DNA from: Streptomonospora salina
Lineage (GTDB): Bacteria; Actinomycetota; Actinomycetes; Streptosporangiales; Streptosporangiaceae
Direction of reading: 5' to 3'
DNA length: 64,000 nt
Assembly: GCF_014204715.1 (NCBI RefSeq)
Contig: NZ_JACHLY010000001.1
Location: forward strand, 4,424,501-4,488,500
A model generated the notes under the pieces. It was not told the DNA's origin and searched no databases. It saw only the letters and a list, made by a program, of their open reading frames with translations. Within the stretch, counting starts at the first letter, position 1; each line of letters opens with the position of its first letter. Made by a program: the position numbers and the translations under genes. Shown here piece by piece: positions 52,237 through 61,095 of this stretch.

Positions 52237-53415
52237 ATGACCACCGTTTCCGGCCCGCATCCGGGCCCGCCGAGCCTTGCCGACCGCGCAGGTCGGATGG
52301 TCGCCGCCGTGGCGCCGCGCCGTTTCGACTGGCCGATGCTGGCCGCCGTCGCCGCGCTGTCGGCGATCAGCTGCGTGCTGGTGTGGTCGGCCACCTACGA
52401 CCCCGCCGACCCGGACGGCGCCCTGGGCTTCGTCCGGCGCCAAGCCCTCCATCTGGCCGTCGGCGCCGTGGCGCTCCTGGTGACGGCGGCGGTGGACTTC
52501 CGCGTCTCCCGGGCTTATGCGCCCGTCGTCTACCTCGCCGCCGTACTGGGGCTGGCCCTGGTGCTGACGCCGCTGGGCGAGACCATCAACGGTTCGCGCT
52601 CCTGGCTGGTGGTGGCCGGATTGCAGATGCAGCCCGGCGAGATCGCCAAGCTGGGCCTGGTGCTGGCCGCGGCGATGCTGCTGGGTGAACCCCGCGACGG
52701 CGAGTTCGCTCCGACCACCCGCGACGTCCTCTTCAGCCTCGCGGTTCTGGCGGCCCCGCTGGGGTTGATCCTCGCCCAACCCGACCTGGGCACCGCCATG
52801 GTGCTGACGGCGACCTACCTGGGCATGCTCGCGCTGTCGGGCGCGCCCGCGCGGTGGGTGGCCGGACTCGTCGGCTCGGGTGTGCTCGCCGCGTTCAGCG
52901 TCTGGTGGTTCGGCCTGCTCGAGGAGTACCAGCTGCAGCGCTTCACCACGTTCGTCGATCCGGGTTCGGACCCGCGCGGCGCCGGATACAACGCCAACCA
53001 GTCGATGATCGCGGTGGGCTCCGGCGGCCTCAACGGCACCGGACTGCTCGAAGGCGAGCACACCCGCGGCCGGTTCGTCCCCGAGCAGCACACCGACTTC
53101 ATCTTCACCGTGGCGGGCGAGGAACTGGGATTCGTCGGCGGGATCGCCGTCATCGGGCTGCTCGCGTTCGTGCTGTGGCGGATCCTGCGCACGGCGGGCC
53201 GCAGCGGGGAGCCCTACGCCCGCCTGGTCTGCGTCGGCGCCGCGGCCTGGCTGGGTTTTCAGGGCCTGATCAACATCGGTATGACGCTGGGCGTGGCGCC
53301 GATCACCGGCATCCCGCTGCCGTTCGTGTCCTACGGCGGAACCGCGGCCGTGGCCAATCTCGCGCTGCTGGGACTGGTGCTCAACGTGCACGCTCGCGAG
53401 CACGGCGTCCACTGA
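52237..53415 (+). CDS. rodA: Peptidoglycan polymerase RodA (SEDS family)
   Basis: 392 aa, about ten membrane helices. SEDS glycosyltransferase that polymerises lipid II for cell elongation. Diagnostic segments are VLTPLGETINGSRSWLVVAG, LQPGEIAKLGLVLAAAML (as MQPGEIAKLG), QPDLGTAMVLTATYLGML, EQHTDFIFTVAGEELGFVGG and GIPLPFVSYGGTAAVANLAL. Directly follows its partner mrdA. Confidence 0.95.
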   Translation: MTTVSGPHPGPPSLADRAGRMVAAVAPRRFDWPMLAAVAALSAISCVLVWSATYDPADPDGALGFVRRQALHLAVGAVALLVTAAVDFRVSRAYAPVVYLAAVLGLALVLTPLGETINGSRSWLVVAGLQMQPGEIAKLGLVLAAAMLLGEPRDGEFAPTTRDVLFSLAVLAAPLGLILAQPDLGTAMVLTATYLGMLALSGAPARWVAGLVGSGVLAAFSVWWFGLLEEYQLQRFTTFVDPGSDPRGAGYNANQSMIAVGSGGLNGTGLLEGEHTRGRFVPEQHTDFIFTVAGEELGFVGGIAVIGLLAFVLWRILRTAGRSGEPYARLVCVGAAAWLGFQGLINIGMTLGVAPITGIPLPFVSYGGTAAVANLALLGLVLNVHAREHGVH

Positions 53416-53527
53416 CCGGCCGCGCCGCCGGGCACGGGCACCGGACGACTGCAAGGCGGGCGCGTCGCGTGTGGCTAAGCTGGAGAGTTCCTAAGGATTC
53501 CGCGACAGCCGACGCAGGGGAACCACC

Positions 53528-55462
53528 ATGCCCATCGAAAGCGTGTTTTCGCAGCTTGAAGCGTTGCTTCCGAGCGTGCAGAAACCGGTCCAGTACGTCG
53601 GGGGCGAACTCAACTCCGTCGTGGCCGACTGGGACGACGCCGAAGTCCGCTGGGCGCTGATGTACCCCGACTCCTACGAGGTGGGCGCCCCCAACCAGGG
53701 CGTGCAGATCCTCTACGAGGTCCTCAACGAACGCGAGGGCGTGCTGGCCGAACGGACCTACGCGGTCGGCTCCGACCTGGAGGCGCTGATGCGTGAGCAC
53801 GGCCTGCCCCAGTTCACGGTCGACGCGCACCGGCCCGTGGGCGCGTTCGACGTTCTCGGTATCAGCTTCGCCAGTGAAATGGGCTATACCAACATGCTCA
53901 CCGCACTGGACCTGGCGGGGATTCCGCTGGACTCGGCCGACCGCACCGACGACCACCCGGTCGTGTTCGCGGGCGGGCACTCCGCGTTCAACCCCGAGCC
54001 CATCGCCGACTTCCTCGACGCCGTCGTCCTGGGCGACGGCGAGGAGATCACGCTGGCCGTCACCGAGGTCGTGCGCGAGTGGAAACGCGAAGGCCGGCCC
54101 GGTGGGCGCGACGGTCTGCTGCTGCGGCTGGCCGAGGGCGGCGGCGTGTACGTGCCGCGCTTCTACGACGTCACCTACCTTCCCGACGGGCGCATCGAGG
54201 CCTACACCCCCAACCGCGCGGGCGTGCCCGGGACCGTGCACAAGCACACGGTCATGGACCTCGACACGTGGCCCTACCCCAAGAACCCGATCGTTCCGCT
54301 GGCGGAGTCGGTCCACGAGCGCTACAGCGTGGAGATCTTCCGGGGCTGCACCCGCGGTTGCCGCTTTTGCCAGGCCGGGATGATCACCCGCCCGGTACGC
54401 GAGCGCAGCAAGGAGACCGTCACCGAGATGGTCGACCAGGGCGTGCGGTCCTCGGGGTTCGAGGAGGTCGGGCTGCTCTCGCTGTCCAGCGCCGACCACA
54501 CCGAGATCGGCGATATCGCCAAAGGACTGGCCGATCGCTACGAGGGCACCAACACCGGCCTGTCGCTGCCGTCCACGCGGGTGGACGCCTTCAACATCGA
54601 CCTCGCCAACGAGCTGACCCGCAACGGGCGCCGCTCCGGGCTGACTTTCGCTCCCGAGGGCGGCAGCGAGCGGATGCGCCGGGTCATCAACAAGATGGTC
54701 GGCGAGCAGGACCTGATCCGCACCGTCACCGCGGCTTACGCCGCCGGGTGGCGGCAGGTGAAGCTGTACTTCATGTGCGGCCTGCCGACCGAGGGTGATG
54801 AGGACGTCCTGGCCATCGCCGATCTCGCCAAGGAGGTCATCCGCGCCGGCCGCGAGGCCAGTGGCCGCTCCGACATCCGGTGCACGGTGTCGATCGGCGG
54901 GTTCGTGCCCAAGCCGCAGACCCCGTTCCAGTGGGCGGGGCAGACCCCCTACGAGCTGGTCGACGCCCGGCTGCACAAGCTCAAGGCGGCGCTGCGCTCC
55001 GACCGCCGCTACGGCAAGGCGATCGGCCTGCGCTACCACGAAGGGCAGCCCTCCATGATCGAAGGGCTGCTTTCGCGCGGCGACCGGCGCGTCGGCCGTG
55101 TCGTCGAGGAGGTCTGGCGCGCCGGCGGCCGCTTCGACGGGTGGAGCGAGCACTTCTCCTACGAGCGCTGGGCCGAGGGCGCCGCGAAGGCGCTGGCCGG
55201 CGAACCGGTGGACATGGACTGGTATACGGTGCGCGAGCGCGGTGAAGACGAGGTGCTGCCGTGGGACCACCTGGACGCCGGACTGGACCGCGGCTGGCTG
55301 TGGCAGGACTGGCAGGACGCGCTGCACGGGGAGGAGTCGGTCGAGGTCGACGACTGCCGGTGGAACCCCTGCTACGACTGCGGCGTCTGCCCCACCATGG
55401 GCACCGAGATCCAGATCGGACCGAGCGCCCCGGGGCGCTCGCTGCCGCTCACGGTGGTCTGA
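53528..55462 (+). CDS. TIGR03960-type B12-binding-domain radical SAM protein
   Basis: 644 aa. A radical-SAM cluster motif is present at FRGCTRGCRFCQAGMITRP (CxxxCxxC). The N-terminal ~230 residues contain VDAHRPVGAFDVLGISFASE and look like a cobalamin-binding-like fold. The C-terminus has a further Cys group, NPCYDCGVCPTMGTEIQIG. The family typically neighbours a DUF2344 (TIGR03936) protein and rne in actinobacteria and is fused to it in other phyla. The chemistry is unestablished; an RNA-related role is inferred from context. Confidence 0.88.
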   Translation: MPIESVFSQLEALLPSVQKPVQYVGGELNSVVADWDDAEVRWALMYPDSYEVGAPNQGVQILYEVLNEREGVLAERTYAVGSDLEALMREHGLPQFTVDAHRPVGAFDVLGISFASEMGYTNMLTALDLAGIPLDSADRTDDHPVVFAGGHSAFNPEPIADFLDAVVLGDGEEITLAVTEVVREWKREGRPGGRDGLLLRLAEGGGVYVPRFYDVTYLPDGRIEAYTPNRAGVPGTVHKHTVMDLDTWPYPKNPIVPLAESVHERYSVEIFRGCTRGCRFCQAGMITRPVRERSKETVTEMVDQGVRSSGFEEVGLLSLSSADHTEIGDIAKGLADRYEGTNTGLSLPSTRVDAFNIDLANELTRNGRRSGLTFAPEGGSERMRRVINKMVGEQDLIRTVTAAYAAGWRQVKLYFMCGLPTEGDEDVLAIADLAKEVIRAGREASGRSDIRCTVSIGGFVPKPQTPFQWAGQTPYELVDARLHKLKAALRSDRRYGKAIGLRYHEGQPSMIEGLLSRGDRRVGRVVEEVWRAGGRFDGWSEHFSYERWAEGAAKALAGEPVDMDWYTVRERGEDEVLPWDHLDAGLDRGWLWQDWQDALHGEESVEVDDCRWNPCYDCGVCPTMGTEIQIGPSAPGRSLPLTVV

Positions 55463-55523
55463 AGGGGCCGGTGCGCGACGAGGGCGCCGGAGCCGCCCGC
55501 TTCCCCGGTGCCGGGGGAGTGAG

Positions 55524-55558
55524 GTATGGCCCGGCGCCCCGCTCGCGCCGGGCCATAC
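55524..55558 (+). terminator. 13-bp hairpin after the radical-SAM gene
   Basis: GTATGGCCCGGCG (55524-55536) pairs with CGCCGGGCCATAC (55546-55558), loop 9 nt, 61 bp past the stop. No T-run. Confidence 0.55.
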
Positions 55559-55605
55559 ACCGTGTAAGACGGACGGGTGGCGGTGCCGGTTTGCATCCGA
55601 TCGCG

Positions 55606-55621
55606 ATTTCTTCGAAGAAAT
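55606..55621. promoter_or_regulatory. 16-bp AT-rich perfect palindrome
   Basis: ATTTCTTCGAAGAAAT is perfectly self-complementary and strikingly AT-rich for this genome. A candidate operator upstream of the DUF2344-rne operon; the binding protein is unknown. Confidence 0.45.
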
Positions 55622-55749
55622 TTCATAGCCCGGACTCTTCGCAGGTCACCACTGCCTCCTGAAAGGCGGGGGCGTGCGGCCGCCTCGCTAGAGAAGCCCG
55701 GTCGGCGCTTTTCAACCGGTCAGCGGGCGGGAACAGCACATACATGGGT

Positions 55750-55772
55750 GATCCAGTACGGAGTACTGCATC
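55750..55772. promoter_or_regulatory. Near-perfect palindrome centred on CAGTAC-GGA-GTACTG
   Basis: Arms CAGTAC and GTACTG (55754-55768) extend by GAT/ATC after one mismatch to 23 bp. Spacing and symmetry are those of a dimeric regulator site. Confidence 0.45.
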
Positions 55773-55969
55773 ATCGGGTCATCCGCCCACCGGCCCGGTG
55801 CGGGCGGGCGGCGGCGCTGCATCCCGCTCCGGTGGCGCGTCCTCTTTGGAGCGCACCGTAGGCTGAAGTACGACGTGAATCTTTCAGGCGGGTGAGTCAG
55901 GGAGGAATCGACCCGCTCGCCGGGGAGTTACCGAGGAAAGGAGCTGAGCTGCCCCCCGCAACCGAGGGC

Positions 55970-56770
55970 ATGACACCGCCCTCCACCGGACACCCCGGAC
56001 CGAAGCTGCGAGTCCGCTACACCAAGCGCGGCAGGATGCGTTTCGCGAGCCATCGTGACATCGCCCGCGCCTTGGAGCGGGCGCTGCGCCGGGCCGGGGT
56101 CCCCGTCGCGTTCTCAGCGGGGTTCACGCCGCACCCGAAGCTCTCCTACGTCAACGCCGCCCCCACCGGGGTGGCCAGTGAGGCGGAGTACTTCGAGATC
56201 ACGCTGGCCGAACCCGCTGCGCCCGACGAGGTCCGCGTCCGGCTCGACGACGCCATGCCCGACGGGTTCGACGTCGCCGAGGTGGTCGAGGCGGCACCGG
56301 GGTCCCTGGCCGATCGCCTCGAAGCATCGGAGTGGCGGGCGGAACTGCCCGGCGTCGGCCCCGACGACGCCGCGGAGGCGGTGGCCGCGTTCATCGCGGC
56401 CGATACCGTCGAAGTGGAGCGGTTCACCAAGAAGGGCCGCCGCACCTTCGACGCCCGAGCGGCCGTCCTCCACCTGGAGGTGGAAGGGCGCGCCACACGG
56501 GGTCGAGACGAGACATATGCCATAATCCGGATGGTTGTTCGGCATGCCACACCTGCCGTGCGACCGGACGACGTGGTGAACGGCCTTCGCCGCGTGGCCG
56601 ACCTCGCGCGCCTGTCATCGCCTGTGATGACCCGGCTGGCGCAGGGGCCGCTCGGAGATGCGTCCGACACGATCGCCGATCCGCTCGCCGCGGATGCCCG
56701 GGCCGATCGGGGACGTGCGGCGGACACGCCGCAGCCGGACCCGCCCGCGCGGAGCGCGCCCGATGCGTGA
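55970..56770 (+). CDS. DUF2344 (TIGR03936) radical-SAM-linked protein
   Basis: 266 aa from ATG 55970; the frame is open to GTG 55892 and an AAAGGAG at 55937 suggests the true start may lie between (possibly a CTG). Family pattern: LRVRYTKRGRMRFASHRDIA, RALERALRRAGVPVAFSAGF and TPHPKLSYVNAAP. Always linked to the upstream radical-SAM type in actinobacteria, it probably acts with it. The C-terminus is Ala/Asp/Pro-rich. Upstream of rne. Confidence 0.85.
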   Translation: MTPPSTGHPGPKLRVRYTKRGRMRFASHRDIARALERALRRAGVPVAFSAGFTPHPKLSYVNAAPTGVASEAEYFEITLAEPAAPDEVRVRLDDAMPDGFDVAEVVEAAPGSLADRLEASEWRAELPGVGPDDAAEAVAAFIAADTVEVERFTKKGRRTFDARAAVLHLEVEGRATRGRDETYAIIRMVVRHATPAVRPDDVVNGLRRVADLARLSSPVMTRLAQGPLGDASDTIADPLAADARADRGRAADTPQPDPPARSAPDA

Positions 56771-56923
56771 ACTCCATCGGGGACGCGGGCGAACCGAAAC
56801 GACTTTCCTCCGGACAGCCCCCGAACGGCTGCCGGCGACGACATAGTGACGACACAGTCCGCGCGCGCAGCGGCCGAGGCCCACGCCGACGCCGCGCCGG
56901 GGACTTGACGGGAGACCGCCCGG

Positions 56924-59900
56924 ATGCTCGACAACGAGCCCGACACCGGTGCCGAGGGCACCGAGGGCACAACTGAAACGACACAGACCTCCGAGTCCCA
57001 AGCGACGACGTTCGCGCCGCAGCAGGACACCGAGGTGAAGGTGAGTGGACCGGGGCGGCGCAGCGGAGTGCTGCGCTCGGCCGGCCCGCCGCCTGATCCC
57101 GAACCGGTGGCACCCCCGGAGGGGCCGCTGACCACCGTCGCGGGCCAGCCGTCGCTGGTCGGCGAGGACACGGCGTCCGGCTCGGAGCAAGCCGCGCCCG
57201 ACGGCGGCGCCGAGGCCGGCGCCCCGGCCGGCGGGAGCGCGGAACCGGCGGCCGAGGAGCCCGCGCGCAAGCGGCGGACCCGCACTCGCGGATCCGCCTC
57301 CGGCGGAGGCTCGCGGACCGGCGCCGACACCGAATCCGCCTCCGGCCGGACCGCCCAACCGGCCGAGCCCGCCGACGCCGCGGGGACCGACCCCGCCGCG
57401 TCCTCCTCCGCCGCCGATTCCGGCGTCGCGCCGGAGGCCACCGGCGACGGCGCGGTCCAGTCGCCGATGGTGCTGTTCCAGCCCCCGGTCGCCCCGCCCG
57501 GGGAGACCGCTTCGCGTGCCCGCGGAAACGGTGCCGAGCCCGACTCCGCGGCGCGGAACGAGCAGGACGGACGGGACGACCGGGGCGATCCTGACGAGCC
57601 CGACGACGGCAGCGCGTCGGCCGAGCCGAGCGAGGCCGAGGACGGCGAGACCGAGGAGGAGCGCTCCTCGCGCCGCCGTCGGCGCCGCGGCGGGCGCGGG
57701 CGCGGCCGCACCCGCGCCGGTGAGGACGAGTCCGACGCCGACGCCGAGGACGAGAGCGGGGCGCAGCCGGAGGCCGGCGGGCGCACGGCGGACAGCGCTC
57801 CGGCACCGTCCGCCGGCGAGGACTCCGACGACGAGGACCAGACGTCGGGTACCCGCCGCCGGCGGCGCCGCCGGCGGCGCTCGGGCGGCGACAGCGAGGA
57901 GCCCTCGGCCCGGAGCCAGAACCGGAGCCAGAGCCAGAGCGAGGGGCAGGGCCAGTCCCAGGGCCAGTCCCAGGGCCAGGGCGAGGACGACCCGCCCAAC
58001 ACCGTCGTGCGGGTCCGCGAGCCCCGTAGCGGCGGCAAGGAGGCCCGCGACGAAGTCCAGGCGGTCAAGGGCTCCACCCGCTTGGAAGCCAAGAAGCAGC
58101 GCCGCCGCGAAGGCCGCGAGCAGGGCCGGCGGCGCGCGCCCGTCATCACCGAGTCGGAGTTCCTGGCCCGCCGCGAGTCGGTCCAGCGCGACCTGGTCAT
58201 CCGCCGCAGCGGGGAGCGCACCCAGATCGCGGTCCTGGAGGACGACGTCCTCGTCGAGCACTACGTCGACCGCGCCACGCACAAGTCCTACGTCGGCAAC
58301 GTCTACCTGGGACGGGTGCAGAACGTGCTGCCGTCGATGGAGGCCGCGTTCGTCGACATCGGCAAGGGCCGCAACGCCGTCCTCTACGCCGGCGAGGTCA
58401 ATTGGGACGCGTCGGGCATGGAGGGCCAGCCCAAGCGCATCGAGTCGGTGCTCAAATCCGGCCAGTCGGTGCTGGTGCAGGTCACCAAGGACCCCATGGG
58501 CCACAAGGGTGCGCGGCTGACCAGCCAGATCAGCCTGCCCGGCCGCTACCTGGTCTACGTGCCCGACGGCTCGATGACCGGAATCAGCCGCAAGCTGCCC
58601 GACAAGGAGCGGGCGCGCCTCAAGCAGATCCTCAAGAAGGTCATGCCGGAGAACGCCGGCGTGATCGTGCGCACCGCCGCCGAGGGGGCCAGCGAAGAGG
58701 AGCTGGAGCGCGACATCAACCGGCTGGCCAAGCAGTGGGACTCCATCAAGCGGAAGTCCCGCTCGGCCAGCGCTCCGTCGCTGCTCAACAGCGAGCCCGA
58801 CCTCACCGTGCGCGTGGTGCGCGACGTCTTCAACGAGGACTTCTCCAGTCTGGTGGTCGCCGGCGACGAGGCGTGGGACACCGTGAAGGACTACGTCGAC
58901 TACGTGGCGCCGCACCTGGCCGAACGGCTCTCGCATTGGACCGACGAGCGCGACGTGTTCGCGGCCTACCGCATCGACGAGCAGATCGCCAAGGCGCTGG
59001 AGCGCAAGGTCTGGCTTCCCAGCGGCGGTTCCCTGATCGTCGACCGGACCGAAGCCATGACCGTCGTCGACGTCAACACCGGCAAATTCACCGGGCAGGG
59101 CGGCAACCTCGAAGAGACGGTCACCAAGAACAACCTGGAGGCCGCCGAGGAGATCGTCCGCCAGCTGCGGCTGCGCGACATCGGCGGCATCATCGTGATC
59201 GACTTCATCGACATGGTGCTGGAGAGCAACCGCGACCTGGTGCTGCGCCGGCTGCTGGAGTGCCTCTCGCGTGACCGCACCAAGCACCAGGTGGCCGAGG
59301 TCACGTCGCTGGGGCTGGTGCAGATGACCCGCAAGCGGGTGGGCCAGGGCCTGGTCGAAGCGTTCTCGCACAGCTGCGAGCACTGCTCCGGCCGCGGCGT
59401 GGTCGTCGACGCCGAACCCGCCGGCGCCAAGTCCGGCGGCGGAAGCGGCGGCAACGGGAACGGCAGCGGCGGCGGACGCAAGAAGAAGGGCAAGGACAAG
59501 GACAAGGACAAGTCCGAGCAGCAGGCGGCCGACGCCGCCGAGCCCGTGCCGGAGGCCGAACCCGCCCCCGCCGAGCTGGAGTCCGCCGCCGGAGCGGCCG
59601 GCGCGGCCGAGGCCGAGGAGGCCGTCGAGGAGCCGGCGCCCGCCAAGGGCAAGCGCTCCGGCGCGAAGAGCACGGCCAAGTCCGATTCCACCGCGAAGAC
59701 CGGTACCAAGTCCACCGGCCGCAAGACCACGCGGAAGAAGGCCGACACCGCGGCGTCGGCCGAGGCCGCCGACGCGTCCGCCGCAGCGGACGGCGACGAC
59801 GCTGGGGACGCGCCGGCGCCGGCGGCCGCCGAGGAGGCCGAGCGGCCCGCTAAGAGCGAGAAGGCCGGACGGCGCAAGCGCACCGGCGGCCGGCAGGACA

Positions 59901-60070
59901 CCGCCTCCGGTTCCGAGCCGGCGGCCGAGCCTTCCGCCGACGACGAGTCGGAGGCCGGTACCGGCGAGCCGGCTGACGAAGACTCCGCCGAGCAGCGCCC
60001 GCGCAGGCGCCGCACCCGGCGGACCAAGACCGCGGCCGCCGCCGATTCGGCGGTGGCCGAGGCCACCTGA
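56924..60070 (+). CDS. rne: Ribonuclease E/G family protein
   Basis: 1048 aa. Core (about residues 405-840): S1 domain with SYVGNVYLGRVQNVLPSMEA, 5'-sensor region, DNase-I-like catalytic site with VDRTEAMTVVDVNTGKFTGQ and IIVIDFIDMVLESNRDLVLR (metal-binding Asp residues), and Zn-link CEHCSGRG. It is flanked by long disordered arms: an Ala/Glu/Arg-rich N-terminal ~400 residues and a Lys/Ala/Glu-rich C-terminal ~210, which in actinobacteria bind RNA and degradosome partners. It initiates mRNA decay and rRNA processing. Confidence 0.93.
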   Translation: MLDNEPDTGAEGTEGTTETTQTSESQATTFAPQQDTEVKVSGPGRRSGVLRSAGPPPDPEPVAPPEGPLTTVAGQPSLVGEDTASGSEQAAPDGGAEAGAPAGGSAEPAAEEPARKRRTRTRGSASGGGSRTGADTESASGRTAQPAEPADAAGTDPAASSSAADSGVAPEATGDGAVQSPMVLFQPPVAPPGETASRARGNGAEPDSAARNEQDGRDDRGDPDEPDDGSASAEPSEAEDGETEEERSSRRRRRRGGRGRGRTRAGEDESDADAEDESGAQPEAGGRTADSAPAPSAGEDSDDEDQTSGTRRRRRRRRRSGGDSEEPSARSQNRSQSQSEGQGQSQGQSQGQGEDDPPNTVVRVREPRSGGKEARDEVQAVKGSTRLEAKKQRRREGREQGRRRAPVITESEFLARRESVQRDLVIRRSGERTQIAVLEDDVLVEHYVDRATHKSYVGNVYLGRVQNVLPSMEAAFVDIGKGRNAVLYAGEVNWDASGMEGQPKRIESVLKSGQSVLVQVTKDPMGHKGARLTSQISLPGRYLVYVPDGSMTGISRKLPDKERARLKQILKKVMPENAGVIVRTAAEGASEEELERDINRLAKQWDSIKRKSRSASAPSLLNSEPDLTVRVVRDVFNEDFSSLVVAGDEAWDTVKDYVDYVAPHLAERLSHWTDERDVFAAYRIDEQIAKALERKVWLPSGGSLIVDRTEAMTVVDVNTGKFTGQGGNLEETVTKNNLEAAEEIVRQLRLRDIGGIIVIDFIDMVLESNRDLVLRRLLECLSRDRTKHQVAEVTSLGLVQMTRKRVGQGLVEAFSHSCEHCSGRGVVVDAEPAGAKSGGGSGGNGNGSGGGRKKKGKDKDKDKSEQQAADAAEPVPEAEPAPAELESAAGAAGAAEAEEAVEEPAPAKGKRSGAKSTAKSDSTAKTGTKSTGRKTTRKKADTAASAEAADASAAADGDDAGDAPAPAAAEEAERPAKSEKAGRRKRTGGRQDTASGSEPAAEPSADDESEAGTGEPADEDSAEQRPRRRRTRRTKTAAAADSAVAEAT
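57949..57979 (+). repeat. 12-bp tandem repeat within rne
   Basis: GGGCCAGTCCCA occurs twice in tandem (57949-57972) plus a partial third copy, encoding repeated Q-S-Q-G in the disordered N-terminal arm. Prone to slippage, so repeat number may differ among strains. Confidence 0.7.
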
Positions 60071-60358
60071 GGGAGTGGGCGGTACCGGGTCCGTCCCGGC
60101 CGCCGCCCGGGCCGGCCCGCATGCCGGGCCGGCCCGGGGCATCCCCCGCGCGGACCTGCGGGCGTGCCTCGCCCCTTCGCACCGGTGGTAACCTAGGAAC
60201 CGGTGCGTCGGCGCGCCCCCATCGTTCGCGCGCCCGAGACCTACTTCTCGACCTTGCGCCGCCGTGAGTGAGCGCGCGGGTCGAAGGTCGATTTTGAGCG
60301 CATTCCGCCTCCGCCTCGGCGGGGGTCCGGTCCACACGAGCAGGAAGAGAGTTCCCCG
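60071..60358 (+). other. Leader region of rplU
   Basis: 288 bp containing a GC-rich rne trailer, the inverted repeat at 60178-60207 around the sequence TAACCTAGGA, which may include the ribosomal-protein promoter -10, and about 150 nt of leader before the rplU GTG. I recognise no gene here. Confidence 0.4.
60178..60207. repeat. 9-bp-arm inverted repeat upstream of rplU
   Basis: CGCACCGGT (60178-60186) and ACCGGTGCG (60199-60207) flank 12 bp that include the -10-like TAACCT. Either an operator over the rplU promoter or an rne terminator. Confidence 0.45.
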
Positions 60359-60679
60359 GTGTACGCGATCGTGCGAGCGGGCGGCCGACAGGAGAAGGTG
60401 TCTGTCGACGACGTCTTGAACATCGACAGGGTCTCCGACGAGACCGGCGCCACTCTGAAGTGGGAGCCGCTGCTTGTCGTCGACGACGGCAAGGTCATCA
60501 GCGACTCCTCGGAGCTGGGCGGTTACTCCGTCACCGCCGAGGTCCTCGGCGAGACCAAGGGCCCCAAGATCAATATCGTGAAGTTCAAGAACAAGACCGG
60601 CTACAAGAAGCGCCTGGGCCACCGGCAGAAGTACACGCAGGTGCGCGTCACCGGTATCGCGTCGAACACGAACAAGTAG
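60359..60679 (+). CDS. rplU: 50S ribosomal protein L21
   Basis: 106 aa from GTG 60359. [40 protein letters not shown] and [13 protein letters not shown] are L21 hallmarks (23S rRNA-binding basic loop). Co-transcribed with rpmA, 14 bp downstream. Confidence 0.97.
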   Translation: MYAIVRAGGRQEKVSVDDVLNIDRVSDETGATLKWEPLLVVDDGKVISDSSELGGYSVTAEVLGETKGPKINIVKFKNKTGYKKRLGHRQKYTQVRVTGIASNTNK

Positions 60680-60693
60680 GGGAGGGGCGCGAG

Positions 60694-60960
60694 ATGTCTC
60701 AGAAGAAGGGCGCATCCAACAGCAAGAACGGCCGCGATTCCAATTCGAAGCGGCTCGGCGTCAAGCGCTTCGGCGGCCAGTCCGTGCGGGCCGGCGAGAT
60801 CCTCGTCCGCCAGCGCGGCACGCGCTTCCACCCCGGCGACAACGTCGGCATCGGCGGTGACGACACCCTGTTCGCGCTGGCAGCGGGCCAGGTGGAGTTC
60901 GGCAACCGCCGCGGCCGCAAGGCCGTGAACATCGTCCCCGCCCCGGTCCCCGCGGAATAG
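60694..60960 (+). CDS. rpmA: 50S ribosomal protein L27
   Basis: 88 aa from ATG 60694 with GGGGAGGGG upstream. [38 protein letters not shown] and [11 protein letters not shown] are typical of L27, whose N-terminus reaches the peptidyl-transferase centre. There is no extra N-terminal prepeptide as found in Firmicutes. Confidence 0.97.
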   Translation: MSQKKGASNSKNGRDSNSKRLGVKRFGGQSVRAGEILVRQRGTRFHPGDNVGIGGDDTLFALAAGQVEFGNRRGRKAVNIVPAPVPAE

Positions 60961-60980
60961 GTCCGGCGGCGCGGAAACAC

Positions 60981-61023
60981 CACGCGTAAGGCGGGCCAGG
61001 CCATCTGGCCCGCCTTACGCGTG
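60981..61023. terminator. 19-bp perfect hairpin between rpmA and obg
   Basis: Arms 60981-60999 and 61005-61023 are perfectly complementary over 19 bp with a 5-nt loop, 20 bp past the rpmA stop. It should end the ribosomal-protein transcript and limit read-through into obg. Confidence 0.75.
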
Positions 61024-61095
61024 TGCGGACTCCGGTCGGCGCGCCCGCGCGGCACGTAGGCTGGTCAAGGGCAGGAAACAGCACGGGGAGGACAC

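Larger units (their letters stand above)
55463..55969. other. 507-bp intergenic region with several inverted repeats
   Basis: It contains a hairpin at 55524-55558 and two palindromes at 55606-55621 and 55750-55772. No gene is recognised. It should contain the promoter for the DUF2344-rne operon. Confidence 0.45.
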
